Shown here: piece by piece, positions 16,608 through 25,708 of the stretch
How the letters are laid out: every line of letters starts with the position of its first letter
Position numbering within the stretch: the first letter of the stretch is position 1
Source of the DNA: Fidelibacterota bacterium
Lineage (GTDB): Bacteria; Marinisomatota; Marinisomatia; Marinisomatales; UBA1611
DNA length: 32,021 nucleotides
Direction: 5' to 3'
Assembly (NCBI GenBank): GCA_002718285.1
Contig: PBAR01000001.1
Coordinates: 246,950 to 278,970, forward strand
Notes under the pieces: generated by a model
The model's input: the letters and a program-made list of their open reading frames with translations, nothing else
Told to the model about the DNA's origin: nothing
Databases searched by the model: none
Position numbers and translations under genes: made by a program

Positions 16608-17318
16608 ATGCATATAAAAGGTCCCCTTATTCCAGCTAAGTTTATTGATCGTCCCAATCGATTTATAACTGTGATTAATATAAATGGAATTGAATATCAT
16701 AGCCATTTAGCAGATCCTGGAAGATTGAAAGAGTTGCTTTTACCTGGGGCAAATCTTTTGGTTAGGCCTGCACCTGAAAACTCGAAAAGAAAAACAAAGT
16801 TTTCCACTATAATGATAAACCATAATGGACAATTGATTTCACTAGTATCTTCTTTACCAAATCAGTTTGTTAAAGAAGAAATATTGAGAAAAAAATTACC
16901 AATGTTAAAAAATTATGTCCTTATTCGCCCAGAAGTAAATGTTGAGAATCACCGTTTTGATTTTTTGCTTCAAGATATCTATGGAAAAAACTTTTTTTTA
17001 GAAGTCAAATCTGTAACTTTTGTAGATAATTGGGTAGCCCAGTTTCCAGACGCTATAACAAATAGAGGAACAAAGCATGCTTTTGCATTAAAAAATTTGG
17101 TTGAAAACGGTGAAAAAGCGGGTATTCTGTTTGTATGTCAGCGTCCAGATGCGAATTCATTTCGAACTATGTGGGAGCGAGATCCAAAGTTTGCAAAATC
17201 AGTATTAGAAGCAAATAGATCTGGAGTAAAAGTTTGGTGTATTACATTGCATGTTTCAGAAACAGAAATGACTTTTGATCAGGAGATTCCAGTAGATTTA
17301 GAATTTCCAAAAAATTAA
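16608..17318 (+). CDS. sfsA: SfsA family protein (sugar fermentation stimulation protein A)
   Basis: This 236-aa protein has the SfsA pattern: an N-terminal OB-like part with DRPNRFITVININGIEYHSHLADPGRLKELL, then a nuclease-like core with RFDFLL, FLEVKSVT, and FPDAITNRGTKHAFAL. The D-ExK arrangement recalls PD-(D/E)XK folds. SfsA was named for a maltose phenotype in E. coli, and DNA binding or nuclease activity has been proposed. Length is typical. It heads a plus-strand run and is followed after only 3 nt by the Ig-like lipoprotein gene, which suggests cotranscription. Confidence 0.93.
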   Translation: MHIKGPLIPAKFIDRPNRFITVININGIEYHSHLADPGRLKELLLPGANLLVRPAPENSKRKTKFSTIMINHNGQLISLVSSLPNQFVKEEILRKKLPMLKNYVLIRPEVNVENHRFDFLLQDIYGKNFFLEVKSVTFVDNWVAQFPDAITNRGTKHAFALKNLVENGEKAGILFVCQRPDANSFRTMWERDPKFAKSVLEANRSGVKVWCITLHVSETEMTFDQEIPVDLEFPKN

Positions 17319-17321
17319 ATT

Positions 17322-19004
17322 TTGAAATTGATAAAATATTTTTCTATTTTATTTATAACCCTTTTTTGGGTTATTTTGATATACTGTTGTGCATCGATAC
17401 AAGCTCCTAGCGGAGGGCCCAAAGATGAAACTCCACCCGAGTTAATTCAGACTATACCTGAAAATAAGACTATATTTTTTAAGGAAGATAGAGTAGAACT
17501 TGTTTTTTCTGAATATCTTGATGAAAAATCGGTTTACAATTCAATCACAATTATGCCCAAGTTGAAGAAGAGTCCCGATTTTATATACAAGGGTAATCGA
17601 TTATTTATAGATTTTCATGATTCTTTGATTTATGGCCAAACTTACATTATTTCAATTGACCGTAGTCTGAAAGATGAGCATGGAGTTAATCTCAAGAAAG
17701 GTTTGCAGATAGCCTACGCTACTGGTGGAAAGATTAATGAAGGATCAATATCTGGAACTATAAAATACAGCAAACCAGCTTCTGCTCAATTATGGAAAAT
17801 TAAATCTAAAGAAGATTTAGTCTTATTCTACAAAAGAGAACCAGATTATATTGTTGATGCATCTGATAATGGTAATTACCATTTTCAGTTTTTATCATCA
17901 GGACAGTATAAAATCGTTGGTGTAGATCAATCGATAACAGGAATATCCATCGATCCTAAGCGTACCATTACTGGTTTACCTTGGGAAATGATTATTAAAC
18001 TTGATAATGATGAAATTGTTTCAGGCGTGGATATGATAATCCCAGATAAATTGGCGATTAATAAAATAAATAGGGCTGAATGGACCACAGGGGAATGGTT
18101 TAAATTATTTTTTTCAGAAGATGTTTCAAACATAGTAACTCTATTGTCAATTCAAGCTTTCTCTAACGATTCAATACTTAAGGTAATAGATATATTTATG
18201 GATGATGAGGATGAAAAAGTTATTCATTTAGTTTTGGATAAATCTATTAATTCTCCAAGTTTGATTACGTTTTTTTTGAAAGATGTTTATGATGATGATG
18301 ATAAACTTTTTGACTCTAGTAGAGTTACTGTTAAAATGGATACTGTACGTGATACCACAAATGCAAAAATTAAATTTCCGGAGGAATCCTATATTCATGC
18401 AATCGAGAATGAAAAAATTGTTCCAGTAAAAATTCGGTTTTCAACTTTTATGAAAAAATATATAGTTGAGAACAGTGTACTTCTTATGCAAGACTCAATT
18501 TTGATTCCATTTAAATATGATTGGATTTCCCCTTTAACCTTAATGATTACACCTTTTAGAAATTGGATTTCTAAGACTAATTATCAGTTGGAAATTCATG
18601 CAGATAAACTTTATCCAATATATGGAGAATCACTTGTTGATTCTGTAACTACTATCTCTTTCCAAACATCATCTTATATTAAATTTGGGAGGTTATTAGG
18701 GGAATTAGAATCCAGCATTCCTAGGAAAATTATTGCCCAGGTAAAAGATTTTGAAAAAGGAATAAACAATTCTCATGCTATTGTAAATTTTGATGGGACA
18801 TTTCTAATGAATCGCTTACGTGAAGGAAACTATTCCTTACTTTTTTTTGAGGATAGTGATGGGAATAATCATTATTCTTATGGGACTATAAATCCCTATA
18901 AGCCCGCAGAATGGTTTTTTATTTTTCCTGATACAGTAAAAATTCGTGGGAATTGGGATATGGAATTAAACAATATTCAGATCAAAAAAAATTTCCTTAG
19001 ATGA
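17322..19004 (+). CDS. Ig-like (SbsA-type) domain lipoprotein
   Basis: This 560-aa protein begins with a hydrophobic signal segment ending in YCCAS, so acylation at C22 or C23 is likely though the lipobox is not canonical. It is followed by the stereotyped IQAPSGGPKDETPPELI motif seen in FCB-group lipoproteins with SbsA-like Ig domains. The first Ig-like domain spans about 38-130 (VELVFSEYLDEKSVYNSI), and further beta-rich repeats follow, including a second FSTFMKKYIVENSVLL unit near 383-400. No enzymatic motif is visible, so it is probably a surface or periplasmic structural protein. The start is TTG, only 3 nt after the sfsA stop. Its own stop overlaps the manC start as ATGA. Confidence 0.85.
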   Translation: MKLIKYFSILFITLFWVILIYCCASIQAPSGGPKDETPPELIQTIPENKTIFFKEDRVELVFSEYLDEKSVYNSITIMPKLKKSPDFIYKGNRLFIDFHDSLIYGQTYIISIDRSLKDEHGVNLKKGLQIAYATGGKINEGSISGTIKYSKPASAQLWKIKSKEDLVLFYKREPDYIVDASDNGNYHFQFLSSGQYKIVGVDQSITGISIDPKRTITGLPWEMIIKLDNDEIVSGVDMIIPDKLAINKINRAEWTTGEWFKLFFSEDVSNIVTLLSIQAFSNDSILKVIDIFMDDEDEKVIHLVLDKSINSPSLITFFLKDVYDDDDKLFDSSRVTVKMDTVRDTTNAKIKFPEESYIHAIENEKIVPVKIRFSTFMKKYIVENSVLLMQDSILIPFKYDWISPLTLMITPFRNWISKTNYQLEIHADKLYPIYGESLVDSVTTISFQTSSYIKFGRLLGELESSIPRKIIAQVKDFEKGINNSHAIVNFDGTFLMNRLREGNYSLLFFEDSDGNNHYSYGTINPYKPAEWFFIFPDTVKIRGNWDMELNNIQIKKNFLR

Positions 19005-20059
19005 AATGCGTCATATTAGCAGGTGGTAGTGGAACACGGTTCTGGCCACTAAGTCGCAAAGATTACCCAAAACAATTATTAAATATTGTGGGTAAACAAT
19101 CTATGATTCAAATGACTATTGATCGTTTAATAAAAGTTAAAGGGGTTACTGATATTTATATTATAACCCGCTCAGACCTTCGAGAAAAAATTATTGATCA
19201 AATTAAAACAGTCAAACCTGAAAATGTAATTGCTGAGCCAACAGGGAAAAATACCGCCCCTGCTATTGGTTTGGTCAGCACTTTGATTGGTCTACAAAAC
19301 CCTAATGAAGTAGTGGGATTTTTCCCTGCAGATCATTTAATCATTGGTCATTCTGAATTTGAAAAAGCTTTACAAACTGCAGAACGTCTTGCTAAGAACA
19401 GTGATTCTATTGTTACTATTGGTGTTCAGCCTACCCATGCTTCCACAGCATATGGATATATTCAGTTTGACGAAATTAGTGAAAAAGAATATCCTGGTTC
19501 CTACAAGGTAAAAACCTTTGCGGAAAAACCCCATGAGAAATTGGCACAGAGATTTATATCAAGCGGAGATTTTTTGTGGAATGCTGGAATGTTTATTTGG
19601 AGAATAGATACTTTTATGAAAGAATTAAAGATTTATATGCCTGATTTATATGAATCTTTACAGGAAATTTCCTTAAGGATGAGGGGTGAAAAAACATTTA
19701 ATGATATATGGGAATATATTGTTCCAGTTTCTATTGATTACGGTTTATTAGAAAAATCAAAAAATATTTATGTGGTCGCTTGTGAATTTCAATGGAATGA
19801 TTTAGGTTCTTGGAATGCATTATATGATGTGTTAGGTAAAGATGATGAAGGTAATATTATTAGAGGTAAAGGGAAAATCTTGGATGGAAAAAATAATTTC
19901 ATTGAATCGAATCAACGATTTACGGCTATAATTGCAGCTAATAATTTGGTGGTTATAAATACAAAAGATGTAACCTTAGTTGTTCCTCGTGAAAAGGTGG
20001 AAATGGTTAAAGAAATGGTCGAGTATTTAAAGAGAATAGGTAAAGATGATTTAATCTAA
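19001..20059 (+). CDS. manC: Mannose-1-phosphate guanylyltransferase
   Basis: This 352-aa nucleotidyltransferase begins MKCVILAGGSGTRFWPLSRK with PKQLL after it, the NTP-binding signature of the GMP family. Downstream are EPTGKNTAPAIG, FFPADHLI, TFAEKP and FLWNAGMFIWR, all landmarks of GTP:mannose-1-phosphate guanylyltransferase. It makes GDP-mannose in the cytoplasm for glycans. The length corresponds to the monofunctional form without the C-terminal isomerase domain of bifunctional ManC/AlgA. Its ATG overlaps the lipoprotein stop (ATGA), and its stop overlaps the next start (TAATG), so it is translationally coupled on both sides. Confidence 0.94.
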   Translation: MKCVILAGGSGTRFWPLSRKDYPKQLLNIVGKQSMIQMTIDRLIKVKGVTDIYIITRSDLREKIIDQIKTVKPENVIAEPTGKNTAPAIGLVSTLIGLQNPNEVVGFFPADHLIIGHSEFEKALQTAERLAKNSDSIVTIGVQPTHASTAYGYIQFDEISEKEYPGSYKVKTFAEKPHEKLAQRFISSGDFLWNAGMFIWRIDTFMKELKIYMPDLYESLQEISLRMRGEKTFNDIWEYIVPVSIDYGLLEKSKNIYVVACEFQWNDLGSWNALYDVLGKDDEGNIIRGKGKILDGKNNFIESNQRFTAIIAANNLVVINTKDVTLVVPREKVEMVKEMVEYLKRIGKDDLI

Positions 20060-20319
20060 TGAAAAATAATAAATTGTATTTAGAGTTTGAACAACTTAGT
20101 GAACGTCTTGGGGTGAGGATTGTAAAAGGGAAAGGTGATTTTGTTGGAGGCCCTTGTAAGATTAATGGTGAAGCTATAATTGTCATTAATAAAACGAAGC
20201 CTATTGAGCAACGTCTGAAAATATTAGCTGGCAGTTTTTTAAAATATTCTTTGGATGAAGTATATATGATTCCAGCTTTAAGAGCATATATAGAAGATGT
20301 ACGTTTAATGGATCTTTAA
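20059..20319 (+). CDS. Small conserved-looking hypothetical protein (86 aa)
   Basis: The protein is soluble-looking, with no signal or membrane segment. Visible pattern: an N-terminal amphipathic helix (LYLEFEQLSERLGV), a glycine-rich strand with GKGDFVGGPCKING, a basic VINKTKPIEQRLKI, and a C-terminal VYMIPALRAYIEDV. Similar short proteins accompany other FCB genomes in my recollection, but I know no function. It is coupled to manC by a TAATG overlap and is followed by an 80-bp gap before the EF-G paralogue, within which a weak GTTG/CAAC hairpin precedes a T run. Confidence 0.8.
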   Translation: MKNNKLYLEFEQLSERLGVRIVKGKGDFVGGPCKINGEAIIVINKTKPIEQRLKILAGSFLKYSLDEVYMIPALRAYIEDVRLMDL

Positions 20320-20399
20320 TTTCTTGATTTTTCCTAGAGTACGAGGTTGCAATCAACACTTTTTTATCTGAAACTTTACTACTTTAAAGAGGCTTATAT

Positions 20400-22472
20400 A
20401 TGAAACAGTACCAATCATCTGATATCCGTAATTTTGCTATTGTTGGCCATGGCTCCAGCGGAAAAACTTGCCTTGCAGAATCGATGTTAAAATCAGGAGG
20501 TATAATTAATAGGCTCGGAACTATAGAAGCGGGGACCACCACATCTGATTATCATCCTGGTGAAAAAGACCGGCAGATTTCCATACATGCTACTCCACTT
20601 CATATGGAATGGATGGAAAAAAAATTCAACTTAATTGATACTCCAGGTTATTCTGATTTTATTGGTGAAGCTTTGGGATCTTTGAGTGTCGTAGATTTAG
20701 CTATTATTACCATCCATTCTGTCAATGGCATTGAAGTCTGTACTGAAAATATGTGGAATCATGCAACAAAACTTGGAATTCCAAAAATGCTTGTTGTAAA
20801 TGGTTTAGATAGAGAACATACTAATTTTGATTTAATATTAAATCAAGCAAAAGAAAGATTTGGGAATAATGTTTTTCCTATGCAATTACCTGTTAATGAA
20901 GGTCCAGGATATAATCAAAATGTAGATGTTCTCAGAACAAAACTTATTTCTTATGTTTTAGATGGATCTGGAAAAATGACTGAAGAAGATCTTCCAGATA
21001 ATTTGAAAGAAAAAGTTAAAGGTCTCCATGAAGAACTAATTGAGTATGTAGCTGAATCCGATGATACTTTACTTGAGAAATTTTTTGACCAGGATGGACT
21101 TACAGAAGAAGAAATGAGGAATGGAATTCATCAAGCAATTCAAGATCAAACATTTATTCCATTATTTTGTACTTCAGCTACCTCCAATGTAGGTGTTTCT
21201 AGATTATGTGATTTTATATCTAAGTATGGTTCATCACCAGATGATAGAAAAACAATTATGGCCCAAGATAATCAGGGTAATGATATTCAAGTTTCATTGG
21301 ACGGATCGGAAACAGTATTGCAGATCTTTAAAACTATGTCTGAGTCACATATTGGTGAATTATCATTGTTTCGTGTTTATTCAGGAAAAGTAAGAACTGG
21401 TCGGGATTATTATAATACAAATCGCAATACTAATGAACGCTTTGGGCAATTGTTTATCTTAAATGGCAAGAATAGGATCCAAGTAGAACAGCTTTCTGCT
21501 GGAGATATTGCAGGAGTTGTTAAATTAAAAGATACTCATACAAATAACACTTTATGTTCTGGAGAACATGTAACACTTCCTCCTTTAGAATTACCCAATC
21601 CAAATATTCATGCAGCAATTGTTCCTTCAGCAAAAGGAGATGAGGAAAAACTTGCTATAGGTCTTTCAACATTACATGAAGAAGACCCAACATTTGTATA
21701 TCGTGTTGACAGTGAAGTCAAACAAACTATTATATCAGGGCAAGGAGAATTGCATTTAAAAGTTACTACTGAACGATTAAAACGGAAATTTGGAATTAAT
21801 ATTTTACTAGAGGAGCCAAAAGTTCCTTATAGAGAAACAATAACTGCTAAAGGTGACTCAAAATACCGTCATAAAAAACAATCAGGTGGAGCAGGCCAAT
21901 TTGCAGAAGTTTGGATGCGGATTGAACCTAAAAACAGAGGTGATGGTATAGAATTTACACATTCACTTGTTGGGCAAAATGTAGATCGAGTTTTTGTTCC
22001 ATCTGTTGAAAAAGGTGTGAATACAGCATGCTCAGACGGGATTCTTGCTGGGTGTAAGGTTGTAGATATAAAAATTGATTTTTATGATGGGAAAATGCAT
22101 CCAGTTGACTCAAAAGATATTGCATTTCAGACTGCAGGGAAACATGCTTTTAGAGAATCATTCCTTAGTGCTCATCCTTGTCTTTTAGAACCTATTATGG
22201 ATATTGAAGTAAAAGTACCAGAGGAATTTATGGGCGATATTATGGGTGATATTTCTGGTAAGCGGGGTAAAATCATGGGTATGGATTCAGATGGAGGGTT
22301 CCAAATTATAAAAGCGCAGGTTCCTCAGGCAGAACTATATCATTATGCCACTAATGTAAGATCGCTTACAGGAGGGAGAGGAATTCATACAGAGTCTTTT
22401 AGTCATTATGAAAAAATGCCAAAAGATTTTGAGAAGAAAGTAATCAATGCTGCAAAAAAAAATGATGAATAA
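20400..22472 (+). CDS. Elongation factor G-like translational GTPase (EF-G type II paralogue)
   Basis: This 690-aa protein has the complete EF-G domain order: a GTPase domain with P-loop GHGSSGKT at 16-23 and switch II DTPGYSDF at 80-87, a domain II beta-barrel, domain III with ISGQGELHLKVTTERLKRKFG, domain IV with KKQSGGAGQFAEVWMRIEP, and domain V with VPEEFMGDIMGDISGKRGKIMG. The GHGSSGKT loop and RLGTIEAGTTTSDY resemble the EF-G-like subfamily more than canonical FusA, so it is likely a second EF-G. The guanine-specificity motif NKxD reads NGLD at 134-137, which is unusual. Not being beside rpsL, rpsG or tuf supports a paralogue. Its exact role (translocation, recycling or other) is not determined. 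Confidence 0.9.
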   Translation: MKQYQSSDIRNFAIVGHGSSGKTCLAESMLKSGGIINRLGTIEAGTTTSDYHPGEKDRQISIHATPLHMEWMEKKFNLIDTPGYSDFIGEALGSLSVVDLAIITIHSVNGIEVCTENMWNHATKLGIPKMLVVNGLDREHTNFDLILNQAKERFGNNVFPMQLPVNEGPGYNQNVDVLRTKLISYVLDGSGKMTEEDLPDNLKEKVKGLHEELIEYVAESDDTLLEKFFDQDGLTEEEMRNGIHQAIQDQTFIPLFCTSATSNVGVSRLCDFISKYGSSPDDRKTIMAQDNQGNDIQVSLDGSETVLQIFKTMSESHIGELSLFRVYSGKVRTGRDYYNTNRNTNERFGQLFILNGKNRIQVEQLSAGDIAGVVKLKDTHTNNTLCSGEHVTLPPLELPNPNIHAAIVPSAKGDEEKLAIGLSTLHEEDPTFVYRVDSEVKQTIISGQGELHLKVTTERLKRKFGINILLEEPKVPYRETITAKGDSKYRHKKQSGGAGQFAEVWMRIEPKNRGDGIEFTHSLVGQNVDRVFVPSVEKGVNTACSDGILAGCKVVDIKIDFYDGKMHPVDSKDIAFQTAGKHAFRESFLSAHPCLLEPIMDIEVKVPEEFMGDIMGDISGKRGKIMGMDSDGGFQIIKAQVPQAELYHYATNVRSLTGGRGIHTESFSHYEKMPKDFEKKVINAAKKNDE

Positions 22473-22483
22473 TTTATTGAACT

Positions 22484-22981
22484 GTGGATAAGTTGTGGGC
22501 ACCTTGGAGGATAGATTATATCCGATCGCCTAAAGATGATGGATGTGTTTTTTGCTCAAAAATTGATTCTGAAAATGACCAGAAAAATCTTGTATTATTT
22601 AAAGGCAGAAGTTCTTTTGTTTTAATGAATCTTTATCCATATTCAAATGGACACCTAATGATTGCTCCTTATCAACATACTTCAGATCCCTCAAAACTTT
22701 CCAAGAAAACTAATCTGGAAATTATTGAAATGGCAAATAAATCAATGGAGATTCTTCGAATGGTTATGAAAGCAGAAGGATTTAATTTTGGTGCTAACCT
22801 TGGCAAGGTAGCTGGAGCAGGCATTGAAGAACATCTTCACTACCATGTTGTTCCTCGTTGGGCTGGAGATACTAATTTCATGCCTGTTCTTGGTAATACA
22901 AAGGTTATTATGGAAGCTCTTCAAGAATCCTGGGATATGTTAAAACCCCATTATACCAAAATACAGAACTCATCTTTATGA
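22484..22981 (+). CDS. HIT family hydrolase (Ap4A phosphorylase-like)
   Basis: This 165-aa protein starts at GTG with LWAPWRIDYI, the N-terminal signature of diadenosine tetraphosphate phosphorylase-like HIT proteins, followed by CVFC (C21, C24), a likely metal-binding pair. The catalytic histidine triad HLHYHVV is at 117-123. Members cleave dinucleoside polyphosphates or nucleoside phosphoramidates. The start lies 11 nt after the EF-G gene, and the stop overlaps the next ATG (ATGA). It is part of the long plus-strand operon. Confidence 0.92.
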   Translation: MDKLWAPWRIDYIRSPKDDGCVFCSKIDSENDQKNLVLFKGRSSFVLMNLYPYSNGHLMIAPYQHTSDPSKLSKKTNLEIIEMANKSMEILRMVMKAEGFNFGANLGKVAGAGIEEHLHYHVVPRWAGDTNFMPVLGNTKVIMEALQESWDMLKPHYTKIQNSSL

Positions 22982-23373
22982 TCCTTGAATTTAGCCGTAC
23001 TTGGCTTCCATACATCTATTTATATAGTGTTGGAGGATTTATTTTTTTTACTGGAATGGTGATAGTTCTTAGGTCTGGTTCATTAAAAAAACAAAATCCT
23101 AAACATAGATTTTGGTACCATATCCTCATTTTTGGATTTTTCTATTATTTGTTTATTCATGGTGCGGGAATTCAAGCTGCTTTAGGGAATTATTTAATTA
23201 TGTTTTTGAATATATTAGCAATTTTTAGTCTCTTACTATGGACTTTGATATCATCAAAGTCTGATTCAGAAAAAAATTCTATTTTAAAGCTGGTAAAATA
23301 TGATGAATTATTACATGTAGTTTTTGGTGTTTTGTTATTATTTATCTTAATAGTATTAAAATGGATCCAGTAA
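22978..23373 (+). CDS. Small four-helix membrane protein of unknown function
   Basis: This 131-aa protein has four predicted membrane helices at about residues 11-31, 46-63, 70-91 and 109-129, separated by short basic or polar loops (RSGSLKKQNPKHR; SSKSDSEKNS). I recognise no family. It starts on an ATGA overlap with the HIT gene and its last 13 nt overlap the symporter start, so it is coupled on both sides. Its position suggests a helper of the downstream sodium:solute symporter, but this is inference only. Confidence 0.85.
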   Translation: MILEFSRTWLPYIYLYSVGGFIFFTGMVIVLRSGSLKKQNPKHRFWYHILIFGFFYYLFIHGAGIQAALGNYLIMFLNILAIFSLLLWTLISSKSDSEKNSILKLVKYDELLHVVFGVLLLFILIVLKWIQ

Positions 23374-25208
23374 TACAAACATCAAATTATTTCTGGGTGA
23401 TTATTTTCGGATATTTTGCTTTGGTGTTGGGTTTTGGTTCGTTTTTTGCTCGATATAACAAAACCACTCAGGACTTCTTCTTTAGCGGAAGAAGATTTTC
23501 ATGGTGGCTCATCACAATGTCTATTGTAGCAACAGGAGTTGGTAGTCACAGTTTTTTAAAATATTCATCAAAAGCTTATGAACATGGATTTTCATCTACC
23601 ATGACTTATATGAATGATTGGTTTTTTATGCCGATGTTTTTGTTTGGTTGGTTACCGATTGTATACTATACCAAAATTCGATCTATTCCAGATTATTTTC
23701 AGCGCAGATTTAATTCAGGGGTGCGAGTTCTTGCAACAGTTGCCATACTGGGATATATGATTGGTTATATTGCTATTGGTTTTCTTACTATGGGAAAAAC
23801 ATTGGAACCATTATTGGGGTGGAATCTGTATACAATAATTTTTGTGGTAGCGATTGTTTCTGGGATATATATTACTTTTGGAGGCCAAACTGCTGTTATT
23901 TTTACGGATTTAGCTCAAGGTTTTATACTCCTTTTTTCTGGTGTGCTAGTTTTCATACTTGGTATAAAATTTTTAGGCGGATGGTCTATTTTCTGGAACG
24001 CTTTAACCCCAGAATTCAAGCTGCCACTTGCGCACTATAACTATCCACCTAATTTTAATTTTGTAGGAATCTTTTGGCAGGATGGTGTTGCAGGTTCTGT
24101 AGGATTTTTATTTATGAACCAAGGTTTAATTATGCGTTTTATGGCTTGTAAATCTGTCCACGAAGGACGTAAAGCTGCAGCCTTTAATGTTTTGGTACTT
24201 TTACCTATATCAACGGTTGTAGTCTCCAATGCTGGTTGGATTGGGAAAGCCATAAGCATTGTAACTCCCCAAGCTTGGGATACCTCAACGAAATTGGATC
24301 ATGTATTCACTCAGGTCGCCTATATGATAACTGGGAGCGAAATTTTATTTGCTTTTGTAATTGCAGCTGTCGCAGCGGCACTTATGTCGACAGTAGATAC
24401 ATTAATCAATGCTGTGGCAGCTGTCGTAATTAATGATATATACAGGCCAATTATTAAAAATCGTGATGATAGCCATTACTTAAAGGCTGCTATGATTGTT
24501 TCTGCGCTAGCAGCCGCTTTTGGAGCCTTTGCTACAATTTTTTTTAATAATTTCCCAACACTTTATGAAGCGCACGGTTTTTTTCATAGTACAATGACAC
24601 CTCCTTTGGTAGTGGCAATTTTTCTTGGTATATTTTGGAAACGATATAATACGCCTGCTGCTGTAGCAACATTCTTAGGAGGGGCAATTCTAATGTGGAT
24701 AGGAAGCAAATATCCCCAGATTTTCATTTCTCCCTTTGATCATGGAATAAAATTTAACCCTGACCGTCCTTACTCTTATATTCGAGCACTCTATAATACT
24801 ATCGTTTGCGTTGGCTCGGGAGTTATCGTTGGTTTATTAACTTCACCAATGGATAATAAAAAAACTGAGGGATTAACTGTCTGGTCTTTGGATAAGGCAA
24901 GAGAATATTTTAAGGGAAGTCTCCCGAATGATATTCCAGGTAAACCTGTGATAGTCAACTGGAAATCCATTGGAAAAGATAAGAATGAAGTAAATTTCTC
25001 TGTTAAGGATATGGAAATAATGGGGGCTAAAAAAGGTGACCTAGTTTATCTTTGCGATAAGCGAAAATGGTTAGGTGGTCTAAAATCTGTTCATTCTATT
25101 TATGGGGAACCCCATGATATAGATGGTTTAGTATACATTACAAACGCTCATTTAGAATCTGGACGATTTCAAAATAATTTGGAATTAATTGCTGAAAAAG
25201 AATTATAA
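23361..25208 (+). CDS. Sodium:solute symporter (SSS/SLC5 family)
   Basis: This 615-aa polytopic protein has about 12-13 hydrophobic segments. The N-terminal FFFSGRRFSWWLITMSIVATGVGS corresponds to the core TM1 of the LeuT fold in SSS proteins, GGQTAVIFTDLAQGFILL matches the SSS signature region, and AAALMSTVDTLINAVAAVVINDIY contains the serine-rich Na2-site helix. Such carriers import sugars, amino acids, vitamins or organic acids with sodium, and the substrate is not deducible. A soluble tail of about 115 residues follows the last helix. The gene closes the plus-strand run and meets the convergent exosortase-associated gene after 5 bp. Confidence 0.93.
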   Translation: MDPVIQTSNYFWVIIFGYFALVLGFGSFFARYNKTTQDFFFSGRRFSWWLITMSIVATGVGSHSFLKYSSKAYEHGFSSTMTYMNDWFFMPMFLFGWLPIVYYTKIRSIPDYFQRRFNSGVRVLATVAILGYMIGYIAIGFLTMGKTLEPLLGWNLYTIIFVVAIVSGIYITFGGQTAVIFTDLAQGFILLFSGVLVFILGIKFLGGWSIFWNALTPEFKLPLAHYNYPPNFNFVGIFWQDGVAGSVGFLFMNQGLIMRFMACKSVHEGRKAAAFNVLVLLPISTVVVSNAGWIGKAISIVTPQAWDTSTKLDHVFTQVAYMITGSEILFAFVIAAVAAALMSTVDTLINAVAAVVINDIYRPIIKNRDDSHYLKAAMIVSALAAAFGAFATIFFNNFPTLYEAHGFFHSTMTPPLVVAIFLGIFWKRYNTPAAVATFLGGAILMWIGSKYPQIFISPFDHGIKFNPDRPYSYIRALYNTIVCVGSGVIVGLLTSPMDNKKTEGLTVWSLDKAREYFKGSLPNDIPGKPVIVNWKSIGKDKNEVNFSVKDMEIMGAKKGDLVYLCDKRKWLGGLKSVHSIYGEPHDIDGLVYITNAHLESGRFQNNLELIAEKEL

Positions 25209-25213
25209 TTTTT

Positions 25214-25708
25214 TCATACTTTTTTTCTCCATTTTTCTAGTATGCCCTTTATTCCAATGAAAGTTGCAATCAAAAAAAAGATATGAAATAGCACCTCATT
25301 CAATCTTAATAGTATACCCGCCCATTGTATTTGTCTAACAAATAATAAACCTAGGATAGGTGGAACAATTGCAAGAAACACATGATAAATGCTAAGAATA
25401 ATAGCAGCTTTCTTATATCTTATAGCTATAAAAAAAGATAATGGGAGCCAAAAATATCCACCGAAAGGAATGCCAAATCCCCTCGAGCGTTCATATCCTA
25501 TTGGCTTGATTTCGATCCGTCTTTCTAAAAAAATAATGGTGTTAAATTTGTTGTCAGCAAATACTTGAAAAGCAGGAGTCAAAATTTTAGTATTGAATTC
25601 AATCCTTATTGGGCGGATGATGATAGTGTAAAAAAGAAAGCAACTTATGAAGCTAAGGAGAACTTGGATGGAGAAAGGATATCTTCTTGGCCGTTTTTTA
25701 TTGTCCAT
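25214..25708 (-). CDS. Membrane protein partner of the exosortase-like gene
   Basis: From ATG 25708 this is a 164-aa protein with hydrophobic segments near residues 14-33, 83-100, 104-125 and 132-155, and a polar periplasm-like stretch between the first two (IEFNTKILTPAFQVFADNKF). I chose ATG 25708 over a TTG 9 nt upstream. It overlaps the exosortase-like gene by 64 nt in a different frame, and no alternative start exists downstream of the overlap within the first 40 codons. Short membrane proteins next to exosortases in Bacteroidota are known as system-associated proteins; I cannot confirm it belongs to one of those families. Confidence 0.75.
   Translation of the reverse strand: MDNKKRPRRYPFSIQVLLSFISCFLFYTIIIRPIRIEFNTKILTPAFQVFADNKFNTIIFLERRIEIKPIGYERSRGFGIPFGGYFWLPLSFFIAIRYKKAAIILSIYHVFLAIVPPILGLLFVRQIQWAGILLRLNEVLFHIFFLIATFIGIKGILEKWRKKV

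Noticed and set aside
20332..20372. Weak hairpin (GTTG/CAAC) followed by a T run as a terminator
   Set aside because: Only a 4-bp stem; too weak to call a Rho-independent terminator.
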